The notes: generated by a model not told the origin, from the letters alone. Shown: positions 1 through 9,628, counted from the stretch's first letter. The stretch is 64,000 bases of DNA from Allomuricauda sp. CP2A (GCF_001683915.1 NZ_LXTT01000117.1:21364-85363), one strand, 5' to 3'. A program made the numbers and translations.

Positions 1-587
1 AATGGGAACCCTTCGTAATGGTAGTTGATCCAATCTTGGCGTGTACCGTCTCTTTTTTCAACCTTACCATCTTCGTCTCCTGTTGCAAAACGAGTTCTAA
101 CAGCAGATTTCAATGATTCAAATTCACCTTCTGGCAAAGCGTTGATCACACCTTCACGGTAGGTATTGATCTGATCCATGAACTTTTTTCCTTCTGGGCC
201 CAAATTGTCGCCTTGAAAGAATTTTTGGTCCAAATAATCAGACTTGTCCATAACCACATAGTCTTTGGGATCTTCCAAATCTGCGGTCATTTCTTTTTTC
301 AATCCTTCCAAATAGCTATAGTAACTATCTGAAAGTTGTTTGATCTCTTGAGCATCTTTGTAAAGTTCGCCGTACTCCTCTTCGTTTTCAGAAGCTTTGG
401 TTTCCAAGCTTGCAAAAAAACTGGAGTTGTTTTCGTCCATGTTACTGTTGGAAGTTTCCAGCTTTTCGTTCATAAGTCCGAAAGCGGCAAGTACTTCCTT
501 GCTCATATTAAGGGCCAACATCGCGATGAAGATCAAGTACATAAGGTTGATCATCTTCTGACGTGGCGTTTGTTTTCCTGATGCCAT
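1..587 (-). CDS. gldM: GldM, gliding motility/T9SS protein (partial; 3' end outside window)
   Basis: Only the first 195 codons are present; the gene runs off the left edge. The ATG at 587 gives MASGKQTPRQKMINLMYL, followed by a single hydrophobic helix (about residues 12-30) and then a long periplasmic region rich in charged residues. This matches GldM/PorM, whose single N-terminal helix sits with GldL in the inner membrane to form the proton-driven motor of the type IX secretion system and gliding machinery, while its periplasmic part reaches towards the GldK/GldN ring. It follows gldK and gldL on the same strand with a 64-bp gap, the standard order; gldN should lie just outside the window. 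Identification rests on the N-terminal sequence and synteny. Confidence 0.93.
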   Translation of the reverse strand, partial: MASGKQTPRQKMINLMYLIFIAMLALNMSKEVLAAFGLMNEKLETSNSNMDENNSSFFASLETKASENEEEYGELYKDAQEIKQLSDSYYSYLEGLKKEMTADLEDPKDYVVMDKSDYLDQKFFQGDNLGPEGKKFMDQINTYREGVINALPEGEFESLKSAVRTRFATGDEDGKVEKRDGTRQDWINYHYEGFP

Positions 588-651
588 GTTTATCTAATTA
601 GAATTATAAATTAATTTGATTTGGGTTTGGTTTATCAACTAAATACCCTAA

Positions 652-1308
652 TTAGTTTCTTCCGCCCATGGCTGTAAGCATACCACCATATACTCCGTTC
701 AATGAAGATAGGTTGGTTGCCAAAGATTCCATTTGATCTTTCAAAGCACCTGCATTTTGTACCACTTCCTCGTTGATGGAAGCTTGACGGCTAGCGCTTT
801 CCAATTGAACTTTGTACAAGCTGTTCAAAGATTCCATTTGAGCAGCGGCATGCGACAACTCCTCAGAGTATTTCTTGGTGTGCTGGATCGCATCTGTGGT
901 AGGGGCAATATTTTTAGCGGCACCTTCAAAACTCTTGATACTCTCACCCAAGCTTGAGAAAAGCTCAGAATCAATATTGGCTTCTTTTAAAAGGTCATCC
1001 AATTTTCTGGAAAGGATTCCTTCAGCTTCTTTGGCGTCTTTAGCATCTTGCTTTCTTTTGGAATCTGCTTCACCACCGGCCAATTCTGGGTATACCAAAG
1101 ACCAATCGAATTCGTCGTCTACTGGTTCAAATGCGCTGATCGCAAAAATCAATGCTTCAGTAATAAGTCCAACCGCAAGAAGTAGTCCACCTGTAAGTGG
1201 TCCGAACTCCCAGTGAAGGATCTTGAACAATGCACCAATAATTACTACCGATGCTCCAAGCCCGTAGGCCATGTTAAACAGCTTTTTTGTTGATTTTGAC
1301 TGTGCCAT
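652..1308 (-). CDS. gldL: GldL, gliding motility/T9SS inner-membrane motor protein
   Basis: 218 residues, the usual GldL length. Two hydrophobic helices lie near the N-terminus (about residues 15-33 and 38-60, with a conserved-looking Glu in the second, LITEALIFAI), followed by a cytoplasmic coiled-coil region rich in Ala, Glu and Ser. GldL/PorL forms the transmembrane proton channel that, with GldM, powers T9SS secretion and gliding. The glutamate in the second helix is the expected site of proton coupling (family knowledge). It sits between gldK (77-bp gap) and gldM (64-bp gap) on one strand, so co-transcription is likely. Confidence 0.95.
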   Translation of the reverse strand: MAQSKSTKKLFNMAYGLGASVVIIGALFKILHWEFGPLTGGLLLAVGLITEALIFAISAFEPVDDEFDWSLVYPELAGGEADSKRKQDAKDAKEAEGILSRKLDDLLKEANIDSELFSSLGESIKSFEGAAKNIAPTTDAIQHTKKYSEELSHAAAQMESLNSLYKVQLESASRQASINEEVVQNAGALKDQMESLATNLSSLNGVYGGMLTAMGGRN

Positions 1309-1385
1309 AATTCTAGTTTTAATTAAGTTATATAAATAAGTATTTGGTTACTGGTTTATTTATATAATGTTCTCTATTTGTTATT

Positions 1386-2765
1386 TTATAATCCGCTTCT
1401 TGCTCCATTGGTGGAGTCTTCCTCTCCCATATAGTCCTGTACCGTTCTGAACCCGATATAGCTTCTTGCAGAATCTTGGTATTCATAATCACGGGTACTC
1501 ACCTGAAGGAAGTACGCAACATCTTTCCAAGAACCGCCTCGGATCACCTTACGCTTATTGTCTTGGGAACCAATGTTGGGGTTCATTGTGGACAAATATT
1601 GGTAGGCACCTTGATCAAAGCTTGAATTGGTCCATTCCGATACGTTACCGGCCATGTTGTACAAGTTGTAATCGTTTGGCTCAAAGGATTTTGCCTCCAC
1701 AGTGTACAAAGCGGCATCTGCGGCGTAATCCCCACGTTGCGGCTTAAAGTTGGCCATAAAGCAACCGGTATCACTGATCACATACGGACCACCCCAAGGA
1801 TACGACCCTCCTTCAATACCACCTCTGGCGGCATATTCCCATTCAGCTTCGGTAGGCAATCTAAATTGGTTCACGAATTGCTTTCCCCTGCTTTTTTGGT
1901 CGTCGTTCTTAAACTTGGTCCTCCAATTGCAAAATGCCTTGGCCTGCATCCAGTTCACCCCAACAACAGGGTAATCGCTGTATGCATCATGCCAAAAATA
2001 ATCATTGTGCATGGGTTCGTTATAGGAATATTCAAAATCCCTGATCCACACGGTGGTATCTGGATAAATCTCCAATTCCTCTTGTTTGATAAAGTCTTTT
2101 CTGCTTCCGGTTCTGGCGCGTGCGGCAGCCTCAATGTCCATCCAGTTGTATTTGTATTTTAACTGGGTTACATCTATGGACCTCAACCCATTATAGCTTT
2201 CCTCTTCAGGAAGGTAAATGGAGTCCATGACCTCGGCATAGTACTCATCTGGGTACTCAGATGTGTCCCATACCAAATCCACATCCTTGTTCAATGCCCT
2301 GCCTTCATATCCGGTCTCTCCAAGTCCGGAATAATTGTCGAGCATGTACTTGTCATAAGCTGAAAGTTCGGTAGTGTCAGTATCCTTAAAAGCATACTCA
2401 CCAATACCTTCATCTTCGGGGCTTATGCCCAATTCGTCGGCCAAAATGGCCAATTTGGTTCTGACAATGGAATCTTTTACCCACTCTACAAACTGACGGT
2501 ACTCACTATTTGTAATCTCCGTGTCATCCATATAAAAAGAACGTACGGTAACCGTTCTTGTAGGTGCGTTCAAAACTTTAGCTTGGTCCTCTTCGGCTTT
2601 TCCCATTACGAAGGCGCCACGAGGAATAAGTTCCATTCCATACGGTTTCTCTGGATGCCATTTTTTTCCAGGGGCCCCAACTAGCTCACCTTTTGACCTT
2701 GATTTTGACCCACAACTGGTAAGCAAAAAAACAAGTGCTATAGATGAAAAGAATAGCTTTCTCAT
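1386..2765 (-). CDS. gldK: GldK, T9SS outer-membrane ring lipoprotein (FGE-sulfatase fold)
   Basis: 459 residues. It begins with a lipoprotein signal (MRKLFFSSIALVFLLTSCGS, lipobox Cys at residue 18). The body is a formylglycine-generating-enzyme/sulfatase-modifying-factor domain: IPRGAFVMGKAEED near residue 50, MAGNVSEWTNSSF and VIRGGSWKD near the end, and a final GFRTVQDY. GldK/PorK uses this fold structurally: it forms, with GldN, the periplasmic ring attached to the outer membrane in the type IX secretion system. It is followed by gldL and preceded by the ureohydrolase-like gene with a 120-bp AT-rich gap that could hold a promoter for gldKLM(N). Confidence 0.95.
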   Translation of the reverse strand: MRKLFFSSIALVFLLTSCGSKSRSKGELVGAPGKKWHPEKPYGMELIPRGAFVMGKAEEDQAKVLNAPTRTVTVRSFYMDDTEITNSEYRQFVEWVKDSIVRTKLAILADELGISPEDEGIGEYAFKDTDTTELSAYDKYMLDNYSGLGETGYEGRALNKDVDLVWDTSEYPDEYYAEVMDSIYLPEEESYNGLRSIDVTQLKYKYNWMDIEAAARARTGSRKDFIKQEELEIYPDTTVWIRDFEYSYNEPMHNDYFWHDAYSDYPVVGVNWMQAKAFCNWRTKFKNDDQKSRGKQFVNQFRLPTEAEWEYAARGGIEGGSYPWGGPYVISDTGCFMANFKPQRGDYAADAALYTVEAKSFEPNDYNLYNMAGNVSEWTNSSFDQGAYQYLSTMNPNIGSQDNKRKVIRGGSWKDVAYFLQVSTRDYEYQDSARSYIGFRTVQDYMGEEDSTNGARSGL

Positions 2766-2885
2766 ACTTTAGGTTAAATTATTCGATTCAAGATTATAAA
2801 CTGCTCTACACAAATTCATTACTCTCAAAACTACTTTTTGAATGAATTATTGTGTAAAATCAATTAATGCCAAAAATTAATTTGT

Positions 2886-4043
2886 TTAGTTAAAGCCCTT
2901 TCTGTAGGCCTTGAACCACCTTTCTGGAATGTTTTGGTTGCAAGCATCCAAATAGTCCCCTTCGGTGCAAGGTAATAACGCAACCGAATTTGTTTTAGTA
3001 TGTTCAGGTAAAATAGATGGGACCTCTACCCACCACCGTTCGGTAACATGGCTTTTGTAAAAGACCAGTTCCTCCGTATCGGTAGGTACAGTAAATTTGG
3101 TGAAGTCTTCACTCTTTGAAGTTGGGGTTTCCTTGACCCTAAAGCTCAACCCCTCAATAAAGTACCAAATGATCTGTGCAATCATTTGAAAGGCCTGATG
3201 GGAGTTCTCCCCTTCGTAGATGCCGAACAACGATACGCGGTCACTGATACCAGCGTACCTGGCTATGGTGCAGATTTCCCTTCCGGTAAACCCATTGGGT
3301 GAAAAGTTTTTGGACAATCCCATTTCGCAGGCGCGTATGGCACGAAGGTCCAAGCTAACAATATCACTGCTTCGCAACACCGGTTCGGTCAATTCCAAGT
3401 TAGCCGCTATCTCTCCCAATCGGTAGGCATCAAAGAAAAGACGCTCCATAAGATCAACCTCTTCTTGGGCGTTAAAATAGCTTTGGTATCCTATGTTGGA
3501 AAAGTTGAAAAGATTATTCGGTTTGTCCGTTATGATCCGGCTCATATAAGAATGGGAGGAAATCAACTCATCATCCTCCCCAAAGTCAAACCGACTGTCA
3601 ATGGAAACCAAATTGACCATTTCCTTAATCTTATCAAAAGCGCGATAGGTGGGAAAAGTAATGTCCTGGGTGCATCCTATTACAATGGGAATGATGTTTT
3701 CTTCCAGAAGTCCTGCCACAATCTCCTTCACCACAAAGTAGGTGTCTTCCACCGTGTCGCCTTCTTCCACATCGCCAATATCGATGATGGTGGAGTTCCA
3801 ATTGCCCATCATTAGGCGATACAATTGGATTCGGATTTCATCCACATCCAATAGCTCGGTCTTCTTCTCAAATGCATTTCTGGATTCCAACACCCCGAAA
3901 ATGGCAACATCGGCGTGGGCAAAGACGGGAAGCCCATCCTTTTCTGTATGTACAAAGATATTTTTGCCCAATGATTGTTGCGGCAATAATTCTGAAAATG
4001 CCAGCACTTTGTCCGTAACAGGAACCAAAAAATCGAATGCCAT
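2886..4043 (-). CDS. Ureohydrolase (arginase/formimidoylglutamase)-fold protein, probably not a metal hydrolase
   Basis: 385 residues from the ATG at 4043 (MAFDFLVPVTDK). A longer frame starts further upstream but would run into topA, so the ATG one base after the topA stop is preferred. The order of elements matches the arginase/agmatinase/formiminoglutamase family, but the metal-binding signatures are altered: where GGDH is expected it reads VIGCTQDIT, where DAHxD is expected VSIDSRFDF, and where SxDxDxxDP is expected VSLDLRAIRACEMG. The histidine and several aspartate ligands of the dimanganese site are therefore missing, so hydrolysis of arginine-like substrates is unlikely. It sits between topA and gldK, an arrangement I recall from other Flavobacteriaceae, which suggests a structural or regulatory role. 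The function is unknown. Confidence 0.8.
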   Translation of the reverse strand: MAFDFLVPVTDKVLAFSELLPQQSLGKNIFVHTEKDGLPVFAHADVAIFGVLESRNAFEKKTELLDVDEIRIQLYRLMMGNWNSTIIDIGDVEEGDTVEDTYFVVKEIVAGLLEENIIPIVIGCTQDITFPTYRAFDKIKEMVNLVSIDSRFDFGEDDELISSHSYMSRIITDKPNNLFNFSNIGYQSYFNAQEEVDLMERLFFDAYRLGEIAANLELTEPVLRSSDIVSLDLRAIRACEMGLSKNFSPNGFTGREICTIARYAGISDRVSLFGIYEGENSHQAFQMIAQIIWYFIEGLSFRVKETPTSKSEDFTKFTVPTDTEELVFYKSHVTERWWVEVPSILPEHTKTNSVALLPCTEGDYLDACNQNIPERWFKAYRKGFN

Positions 4044-4044
4044 A

Positions 4045-6528
4045 TTATTTTTTAGCTTTTGACTTGGCTTTTTTCTTAGGGGCTTTCTTTTCCAAAAGGG
4101 CCTTGGCCTCTTCCAAAGAAACTTTGGCAGCATCCACGTCTTTGGACAATTCCACCTTGATCCTACCTTTTATTATGTTGTGCCTTCCCCATCTGGCCTT
4201 TTCTATACGGATTTTTTCCTCGGGCCACTCCTGCACCACCTTTTCGGCTTCTTTTTTCTTCTTGTCCTCAATGAGTTCCTCAATATCGGATTGGGAAAGG
4301 TTATCAAAATCGTATTTCTTGTTCACATTGATGAACATCCCATCCCATTTGATGAATGGGCCAAACCGACCTTTGCCCTTGGTCACTTCCTTGCCTTCGT
4401 AACTGGCAATGGGTGCATCCGCTTTTTCCTTTTCCTTGATCAATTCAATGGCTCGATCTAAATCTACGTCAAAAGCACTTTCTCCTTGACCCAAGGAAAT
4501 GAATTTTTTTCCGAAACGCACATAAGGTCCATAACGCCCCACATTGGCCTCAACCTCTTCTCCTTTATACTCACCCAATTTTCTGGGCAGTTGAAAAAGC
4601 TCCATGGCCTCTTCAAAAGTAATGGTGTTGATGGATTGATCGGGCAATAGACTTGCAAACAATGGTTTTTCTTCTTCATCCACGGTTCCAATTTGGACCA
4701 TGGGACCAAATCGGCCCAATCTCGCTGCCACCTGCCGTCCCGTTTTAGGGTCGGTGCCCAAAACACGTTCCCCACTGGCACGCTCCGCATTCTCCTCAAC
4801 TTCAATGACATTGGGGTGGAACTCCTTATAGAATGACTTCATCATGTGCTGCCAATCTTCATCCCCAGCAGCAATCTCATCAAAGTCTTCTTCTACTTGT
4901 GCTGTGAAATTATAATCGAGGATTTTGGTGAAATTACTCACCAAAAAATCGTTCACGATCATTCCAATATCGGTTGGGACCAATTTCCCTTTGTCCGACC
5001 CCACCATTTCGGATAATTTTTTCTCCGTAAGTTTTCCTTCCTCCAAAACCAATTGAAGATAGTTGCGCTCCGTACCTTCCACAGTACCTTTTTCCACATA
5101 CCCCCGGTTTTGGATGGTAGAAATGGTTGGCGCATAGGTTGATGGTCGCCCAATGCCCAATTCTTCCAATTTCTTTACCAAAGACGCTTCCGTATATCGA
5201 TACGGTGGCCTTGTGAAGCGTTCGGTGGCGGAAATGAAGACATTTTGTAATGCTTCACCCACCTGCATGGCCGGAAGCATTCCTTCCTGTTCCTCGGCAC
5301 TGTCCTCTTCGTCGGTGCCTTCCAAATACACTTTGAGGAAACCATCAAACTTCACCACTTCTCCGTTGGCCGTGAATTCTTCTTGATGCGAATTGGCCTT
5401 GATCTTTACATTGGTACGCTCCAATTGGGCATCGCTCATTTGCGAAGCAAGGGTACGTTTCCAGATCAGTTCATAAAGCTTGGATTGGTCCCGCTCCAAA
5501 GAGGGGGACTGTAATTTCATATCTGTGGGGCGAATGGCCTCGTGGGCCTCTTGTGCTCCTTTGCTCTTCCCGGTATAGTTTCTGGTTTTACTGTACGACT
5601 CCCCATAATTTTGAACAATGGCATCCTTGGCCGCGCCCAAAGCTTCATTGGAGAGGTTGACGCTATCGGTTCGCATATAGGTGATCAGACCTGCTTCATA
5701 CAAGCGTTGGGCCACCTGCATGGTTCGGCTGACCGAAAAATACAATTTACGGGACGCCTCTTGTTGCAAGGTGGATGTGGTGAACGGTGGTGCCGGCGAT
5801 TTCTTTGCCGGTTTTTTATCCAAATCGGCCACAGAAAAATCGGCACCCCTATTTTGTTTCAAGAAAGCTTCTGCGGCTTCCTTGGTAGGAAAGGTCTTGT
5901 TCAGTCGCGCAGAAAAGACATTGCCATCCTCTGTTTTGAATTCGGCCTTTATTCGGAACGAAGCTTCGGGAGTGAAGGCATCAATCTCACGTTCGCGCTC
6001 CACGATCAACCGTACTGCCACGGACTGCACCCGACCTGCGGAAAGACCCGGCTTTATCTTTTTCCAGAGTACAGGGGAAAGTTCATACCCCACCAACCGG
6101 TCCAATACCCTTCGGGCCTGTTGGGCATTCACCAAGTTATAATTGATCTCCCTTGGATTTTCTATGGCTTTTTGAATGGCGGATTTGGTGATGGAGTTAA
6201 AAACAATGCGCCTTACTTTGCTTTTGTCCAATTTCAGCTCCTCGGCCAAGTGCCACGATATGGCCTCCCCCTCCCGGTCCTCATCACTGGCCAACCAAAT
6301 GATGTCAGCCTTTTGGGCAAGGTCTTTGAGCTTTTTTACCAAGGCTTTCTTCTCCTTGTCTACCGTATATTTTGGCTTAAAATCGTTTTCTACATCAACG
6401 CCAAGTTCTTTGGAAGGAAGGTCTACGATATGTCCAAAACTAGATTCAACTTGGTACTCTTTTCCGAGAAAACGTTCGATGGTCTTTGCCTTTGCGGGGG
6501 ACTCAACAATAACTAAATTCTTTGGCAT
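4045..6528 (-). CDS. topA: DNA topoisomerase I (type IA)
   Basis: 827 residues. The N-terminal TOPRIM domain starts LVIVESPAKAKTIERFLG and carries the acidic SDEDREGEA motif. The catalytic tyrosine is Y284 in GLITYMRTDS. The central clam domain ends with the AGRVQSVAVRLI and RPSTYAPTIS signatures. The C-terminus has several repeats of the F-G-R-F/Y-GPxV/I type (RLGRFGPMVQ, VGRYGPYVRF, GKGRFGPFIKW) and ends in a lysine/alanine-rich tail. The enzyme relaxes negative supercoils. A TAnnTTTG-type element lies upstream at 6548-6555 on the minus strand. The gene heads the block that continues into the ureohydrolase-like gene (1-bp gap) and gldK. Confidence 0.97.
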   Translation of the reverse strand: MPKNLVIVESPAKAKTIERFLGKEYQVESSFGHIVDLPSKELGVDVENDFKPKYTVDKEKKALVKKLKDLAQKADIIWLASDEDREGEAISWHLAEELKLDKSKVRRIVFNSITKSAIQKAIENPREINYNLVNAQQARRVLDRLVGYELSPVLWKKIKPGLSAGRVQSVAVRLIVEREREIDAFTPEASFRIKAEFKTEDGNVFSARLNKTFPTKEAAEAFLKQNRGADFSVADLDKKPAKKSPAPPFTTSTLQQEASRKLYFSVSRTMQVAQRLYEAGLITYMRTDSVNLSNEALGAAKDAIVQNYGESYSKTRNYTGKSKGAQEAHEAIRPTDMKLQSPSLERDQSKLYELIWKRTLASQMSDAQLERTNVKIKANSHQEEFTANGEVVKFDGFLKVYLEGTDEEDSAEEQEGMLPAMQVGEALQNVFISATERFTRPPYRYTEASLVKKLEELGIGRPSTYAPTISTIQNRGYVEKGTVEGTERNYLQLVLEEGKLTEKKLSEMVGSDKGKLVPTDIGMIVNDFLVSNFTKILDYNFTAQVEEDFDEIAAGDEDWQHMMKSFYKEFHPNVIEVEENAERASGERVLGTDPKTGRQVAARLGRFGPMVQIGTVDEEEKPLFASLLPDQSINTITFEEAMELFQLPRKLGEYKGEEVEANVGRYGPYVRFGKKFISLGQGESAFDVDLDRAIELIKEKEKADAPIASYEGKEVTKGKGRFGPFIKWDGMFINVNKKYDFDNLSQSDIEELIEDKKKKEAEKVVQEWPEEKIRIEKARWGRHNIIKGRIKVELSKDVDAAKVSLEEAKALLEKKAPKKKAKSKAKK

Positions 6529-6547
6529 GCACTGGGTTTTGTGTCAA

Positions 6548-6555
6548 CAAAAGTA
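6548..6555 (-). promoter_or_regulatory. Possible -7 element of the topA promoter
   Basis: On the minus strand the sequence reads TACTTTTG, an exact match to the Bacteroidota TAnnTTTG element, 20 bp before the topA ATG. I see no clear TTTG at the -33 position, so this is only a partial match. Confidence 0.35.
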
Positions 6556-6594
6556 TACCAAAAATTCGATTTTGGATTTTTTGTGACATCCTTA

Positions 6595-6627
6595 TCAAAA
6601 AAATATCCCGCAAAAAACGGGATATTT
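6595..6627 (-). terminator. Intrinsic terminator after the LVIVD lipoprotein gene
   Basis: A perfect 10-bp inverted repeat (AAATATCCCG at 6601-6610 and CGGGATATTT at 6618-6627) with a 7-base loop is followed, read on the minus strand, by a T-run. It lies 20 bp after the stop of the gene at 6647-7900 and just upstream of topA, so it should separate the two. Confidence 0.75.
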
Positions 6628-6646
6628 CAAATTGATATTGTGTTTT

Positions 6647-7900
6647 TTAGTCGAGCCCAATCTGACTGATGAGCTTAATATCGTTGTCCAAATACTCATA
6701 TTGATAGAGCACTCCATCCCCTACCATTATTAAATGGTTTTCCAAGGGAATGACATCAAACGTAACAATATTTTCAAAATGATTTAACTCAATCAAATCA
6801 TTGACGTCGGTTTTGTCATAGACTTTGAGACCGGAATCCCCATCACAAACAAAAAGCTTTTCATCCCTGATGCCCAACCCGTAGGGACCATCCAAGGGGT
6901 ACTGGACCGCCAATTCAGGATTTTGAATATCGGAAATGTCCACAATGAACAATCCACTCTCCGTGGCACCACACCAATTTCCACCCCTCAAAGTAACATA
7001 GGCATAATCCCCATCCACTACAACAGGGTCACAGGCGGTACCGTGTTGAAATTCTGAGATAAAGGATGGCACTGCTGGATCGGTGATATCATAAATGTAC
7101 ATGCCCCGCATACTTCCCAAGAAAAGATAAGTACCGTTATAAAAAATGGTCTCAATGTCAAACCCCGCATACACATCATCCAAATTCTGTGGGTTCTCCA
7201 AATCGGAAATGTTGAATACATTAATATTATGGCTGTCCACGGCGTAGAGGTAATCCTCCACAATTTTAAAACGCGCCAAGGAACCACCCTGTCCAGTGCC
7301 ACTTCCTGCATCATTGGCAAGGGCAAAGTCTTCCATAAATACGCCCCCAGTATTTCTTTCATCAACTTCAGAAATCAGTCTTCTTTCAGTGGTGGTCTCC
7401 CAACCTATGATCATCTCTGAATCATAGTCAATGTCATCACTTTCCACCAAATCCGCTTCAAACGGAAAGAAAATAGTGCTGTAGAGTACGTCTTCCAAAC
7501 GGTTCACCACTTCAATGTCATTGATATTGGAAATATCCAGTACCACCAAATCCATCAAACTGTCCGCATACAGATAATCCTCCTTCACAGAAATATCCAC
7601 GTTCCCGGGGATGGTGATAAAGGCAATCTTTACAGGTTGTTGCGGATTGCTGTTATCGATCACATGAATTCCTTGATACTTATCGTTGATGAAAATATAA
7701 TCTTTATAGGTATATACCTTTCCAGATTCATGAATCGGTTGCGGAGCAATAATAGCAACACTGGTGGCAAATTCGGCCTTACTGATCACAAGCGGGCGTG
7801 CCACGACATAATCGGCATATTCGCCATTGGTATCATCTTGATCACAGGAAATAAAAAATAATGTGGTAAACGCTAGCAGGACGGCTATTTTCGTTTTCAT
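6647..7900 (-). CDS. LVIVD-repeat surface lipoprotein
   Basis: 417 residues from the ATG at 7900 (MKTKIAVLLAFTTLFFISC); an ATG two codons upstream is also possible. The lipobox cysteine is at about residue 19. The rest is built of repeats of about 40-45 residues with the LVIVD-type pattern (IHVIDNSNPQQPV, LVVLDISNINDIEV, INVFNISDLENPQ, MYIYDITDPAVPS, LFIVDISDIQNPE, LKVYDKTDVNDL), which should fold as a beta-propeller. Such proteins are exported to the outer membrane or surface of Bacteroidota; no enzymatic role is known. It is divergent from miaB and carries its own terminator, so it is probably monocistronic. Confidence 0.85.
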   Translation of the reverse strand: MKTKIAVLLAFTTLFFISCDQDDTNGEYADYVVARPLVISKAEFATSVAIIAPQPIHESGKVYTYKDYIFINDKYQGIHVIDNSNPQQPVKIAFITIPGNVDISVKEDYLYADSLMDLVVLDISNINDIEVVNRLEDVLYSTIFFPFEADLVESDDIDYDSEMIIGWETTTERRLISEVDERNTGGVFMEDFALANDAGSGTGQGGSLARFKIVEDYLYAVDSHNINVFNISDLENPQNLDDVYAGFDIETIFYNGTYLFLGSMRGMYIYDITDPAVPSFISEFQHGTACDPVVVDGDYAYVTLRGGNWCGATESGLFIVDISDIQNPELAVQYPLDGPYGLGIRDEKLFVCDGDSGLKVYDKTDVNDLIELNHFENIVTFDVIPLENHLIMVGDGVLYQYEYLDNDIKLISQIGLD

Positions 7901-7992
7901 GTGCACTTGTTTTTCTGATTGAAACTCTGGACATTAGATAAAATCACAGCAAAAAAGTTGCGTTGTTTTTTGTCTAAATTTTAACTGCCAAA

Positions 7993-8024
7993 TTGTCACT
8001 AAAATGATATAAGCACTATCTTTG
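7993..8024 (+). promoter_or_regulatory. Bacteroidota-type promoter for miaB
   Basis: TTG at 7993-7995, 21 bp, then TATCTTTG at 8017-8024, matching the -33 TTTG / TAnnTTTG -7 consensus for the primary sigma factor of Bacteroidota. The miaB ATG follows 17 bp downstream. Confidence 0.7.
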
Positions 8025-8041
8025 CAGCCCATTGCACGAAT

Positions 8042-9505
8042 ATGATAAAGGACGAAAGCGTAGAAAAGATAATAGACGAAAGCCAGCAAGGAAGCACCTT
8101 GGCCTTGGAGAAAAATGAGAGAAACAGCCGTAAACTCTATATCGAGAGTTATGGGTGCCAGATGAATTTTTCCGATAGCGAGATAGTTGCCTCCATTTTG
8201 GCCAAGGAGGGATTCAATACCACCCAAATTTTGGATGAAGCCGATTTGGTCCTGGTGAACACCTGTTCCATCCGCGAAAAGGCAGAGCAGACCGTTCGCA
8301 AGCGTTTGGAAAAATTCAATGCCGTTAAAAAGACCAATCCCGGAATGAAGGTGGGTGTACTCGGCTGTATGGCGGAACGATTGAAGAGCAAATTCCTCGA
8401 AGAGGAAAAGATTGTGGACATGGTCGTAGGCCCCGATGCCTACAAAGACCTGCCCAACCTTATCCAAGAAATTGATGAAGGTCGCAATGCCGTTAACGTT
8501 ATCCTTTCCAAGGATGAAACCTATGGTGACGTGGCTCCTGTGCGGTTAAATTCCAACGGAGTCTCCGCCTTTGTTTCCATTACCCGCGGTTGCGATAATA
8601 TGTGCACCTTCTGTGTGGTTCCCTTTACTCGCGGAAGAGAGCGCAGTCGTGACCCACAATCCATTTTGGAGGAGGTGAACGATCTTTGGGAAAGAGGTTT
8701 CAAGGAAATTACCTTATTGGGGCAGAATGTGGACAGCTACCTCTGGTATGGCGGCGGATTAAAAAAGGATTTTGATAAAGCTTCCGATATGCAGAAGGCC
8801 ACTTCCGTAAACTTTGCCAAACTTTTGGAACTGGTCGCCGAGGAACAACCCAAAATGCGCATCCGTTTTTCCACCTCCAATCCGCAGGACATGACCTTGG
8901 ATGTCATTGAGGCCATGGCCAAACATGAAAACATCTGCAAATACATCCATTTGCCCGTGCAAAGTGGAAGCAATCGCATTTTAAAGGCCATGAACCGCCT
9001 GCATACCCGTGAGGAATATTTTGAGTTGATCGACAACATCCGAAAAATTATTCCCGATTGTGCCATCAGTCAAGATATGATTGCTGGCTTTCCTACGGAG
9101 ACCGAAGAGGACCATCAGGACACCTTAAGTTTGATGGAATACGTGAAATATGATTTTGGTTTTATGTTCGCCTATTCGGAACGACCCGGAACCCTCGCAG
9201 AGCGAAAAATGGAAGATGACATTCCTGATGAGACCAAGAAAAGACGTTTGCAGGAAATCATTGAAATACAACAAAAGCACAGTCATTATCGCACCCAACA
9301 ACATCTGGGCAAAACCGAAGAGGTCCTTATCGAAGGGACTTCCAAAAAATCCGATGCCCATTGGATGGGACGCAATTCCCAAAACACGGTGGTGGTCTTT
9401 CCAAAGGAACACTACAAAGTGGGCGATTTTGTCAACGTAAAGATCAATGAATGCACCTCAGCGACCCTTATTGGAGAAGCAGTAGGGTATTCAGAAAACA
9501 ATTAA
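8042..9505 (+). CDS. miaB: tRNA-2-methylthio-N6-dimethylallyladenosine synthase MiaB
   Basis: 487 residues, typical length plus a short N-terminal extension. The N-terminal UPF0004 domain supplies the auxiliary [4Fe-4S] cluster cysteines C39 (YGCQMNF), C75 (NTCSIREK) and C109 (LGCMAERL). The radical-SAM core has CxxxCxxC at C184, C188 and C191 (GCDNMCTFC). A TRAM RNA-binding domain forms the last 60-70 residues. The enzyme methylthiolates i6A37 of tRNAs that read UNN codons, including the tRNA-Phe encoded at the far end of this window. It leads a plus-strand run with the sigma-54 activator, lptE and secG. Confidence 0.97.
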   Translation: MIKDESVEKIIDESQQGSTLALEKNERNSRKLYIESYGCQMNFSDSEIVASILAKEGFNTTQILDEADLVLVNTCSIREKAEQTVRKRLEKFNAVKKTNPGMKVGVLGCMAERLKSKFLEEEKIVDMVVGPDAYKDLPNLIQEIDEGRNAVNVILSKDETYGDVAPVRLNSNGVSAFVSITRGCDNMCTFCVVPFTRGRERSRDPQSILEEVNDLWERGFKEITLLGQNVDSYLWYGGGLKKDFDKASDMQKATSVNFAKLLELVAEEQPKMRIRFSTSNPQDMTLDVIEAMAKHENICKYIHLPVQSGSNRILKAMNRLHTREEYFELIDNIRKIIPDCAISQDMIAGFPTETEEDHQDTLSLMEYVKYDFGFMFAYSERPGTLAERKMEDDIPDETKKRRLQEIIEIQQKHSHYRTQQHLGKTEEVLIEGTSKKSDAHWMGRNSQNTVVVFPKEHYKVGDFVNVKINECTSATLIGEAVGYSENN

Positions 9506-9514
9506 TAACCCTTT

Positions 9515-9623
9515 GTCATTCCGCATGGATGCTTCGACTACGCTCAGCACCCGTGCGGAATCCAAAAATAAAATAAGATTCCTGCTGAAGTTTATGCTAA
9601 GCTAGACGAAGTACAGGAATGAC
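9515..9623 (+). repeat. Twin-hairpin REP/REPIN-like repeat, copy 1
   Basis: The element starts GTCATTCCGC and ends CAGGAATGAC, so its ends are inverted repeats. It contains two hairpin arms, the first closing at GTGCGGAATCC and the second opening at GATTCCTGC. The same architecture recurs at 13176-13253. The first arm also holds CTTCGACTACGCTCAG, nearly identical to a stretch of the repeat at 38031-38188. It ends 5 bp before the start of the sigma-54 activator gene and so lies in its leader. Confidence 0.75.
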
Positions 9624-9628
9624 AACAA

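Noticed and set aside
2886..4043. Annotating the gene before gldK as an active formimidoylglutamase or arginase
   Set aside because: The metal-binding signature residues are replaced at three sites, so only the fold assignment is kept.
5542..6516. Long open frame (324 codons) on the plus strand opposite topA
   Set aside because: It lies wholly antisense to a well-supported topA, and its product shows no domain or signal; it reflects the codon bias of topA.
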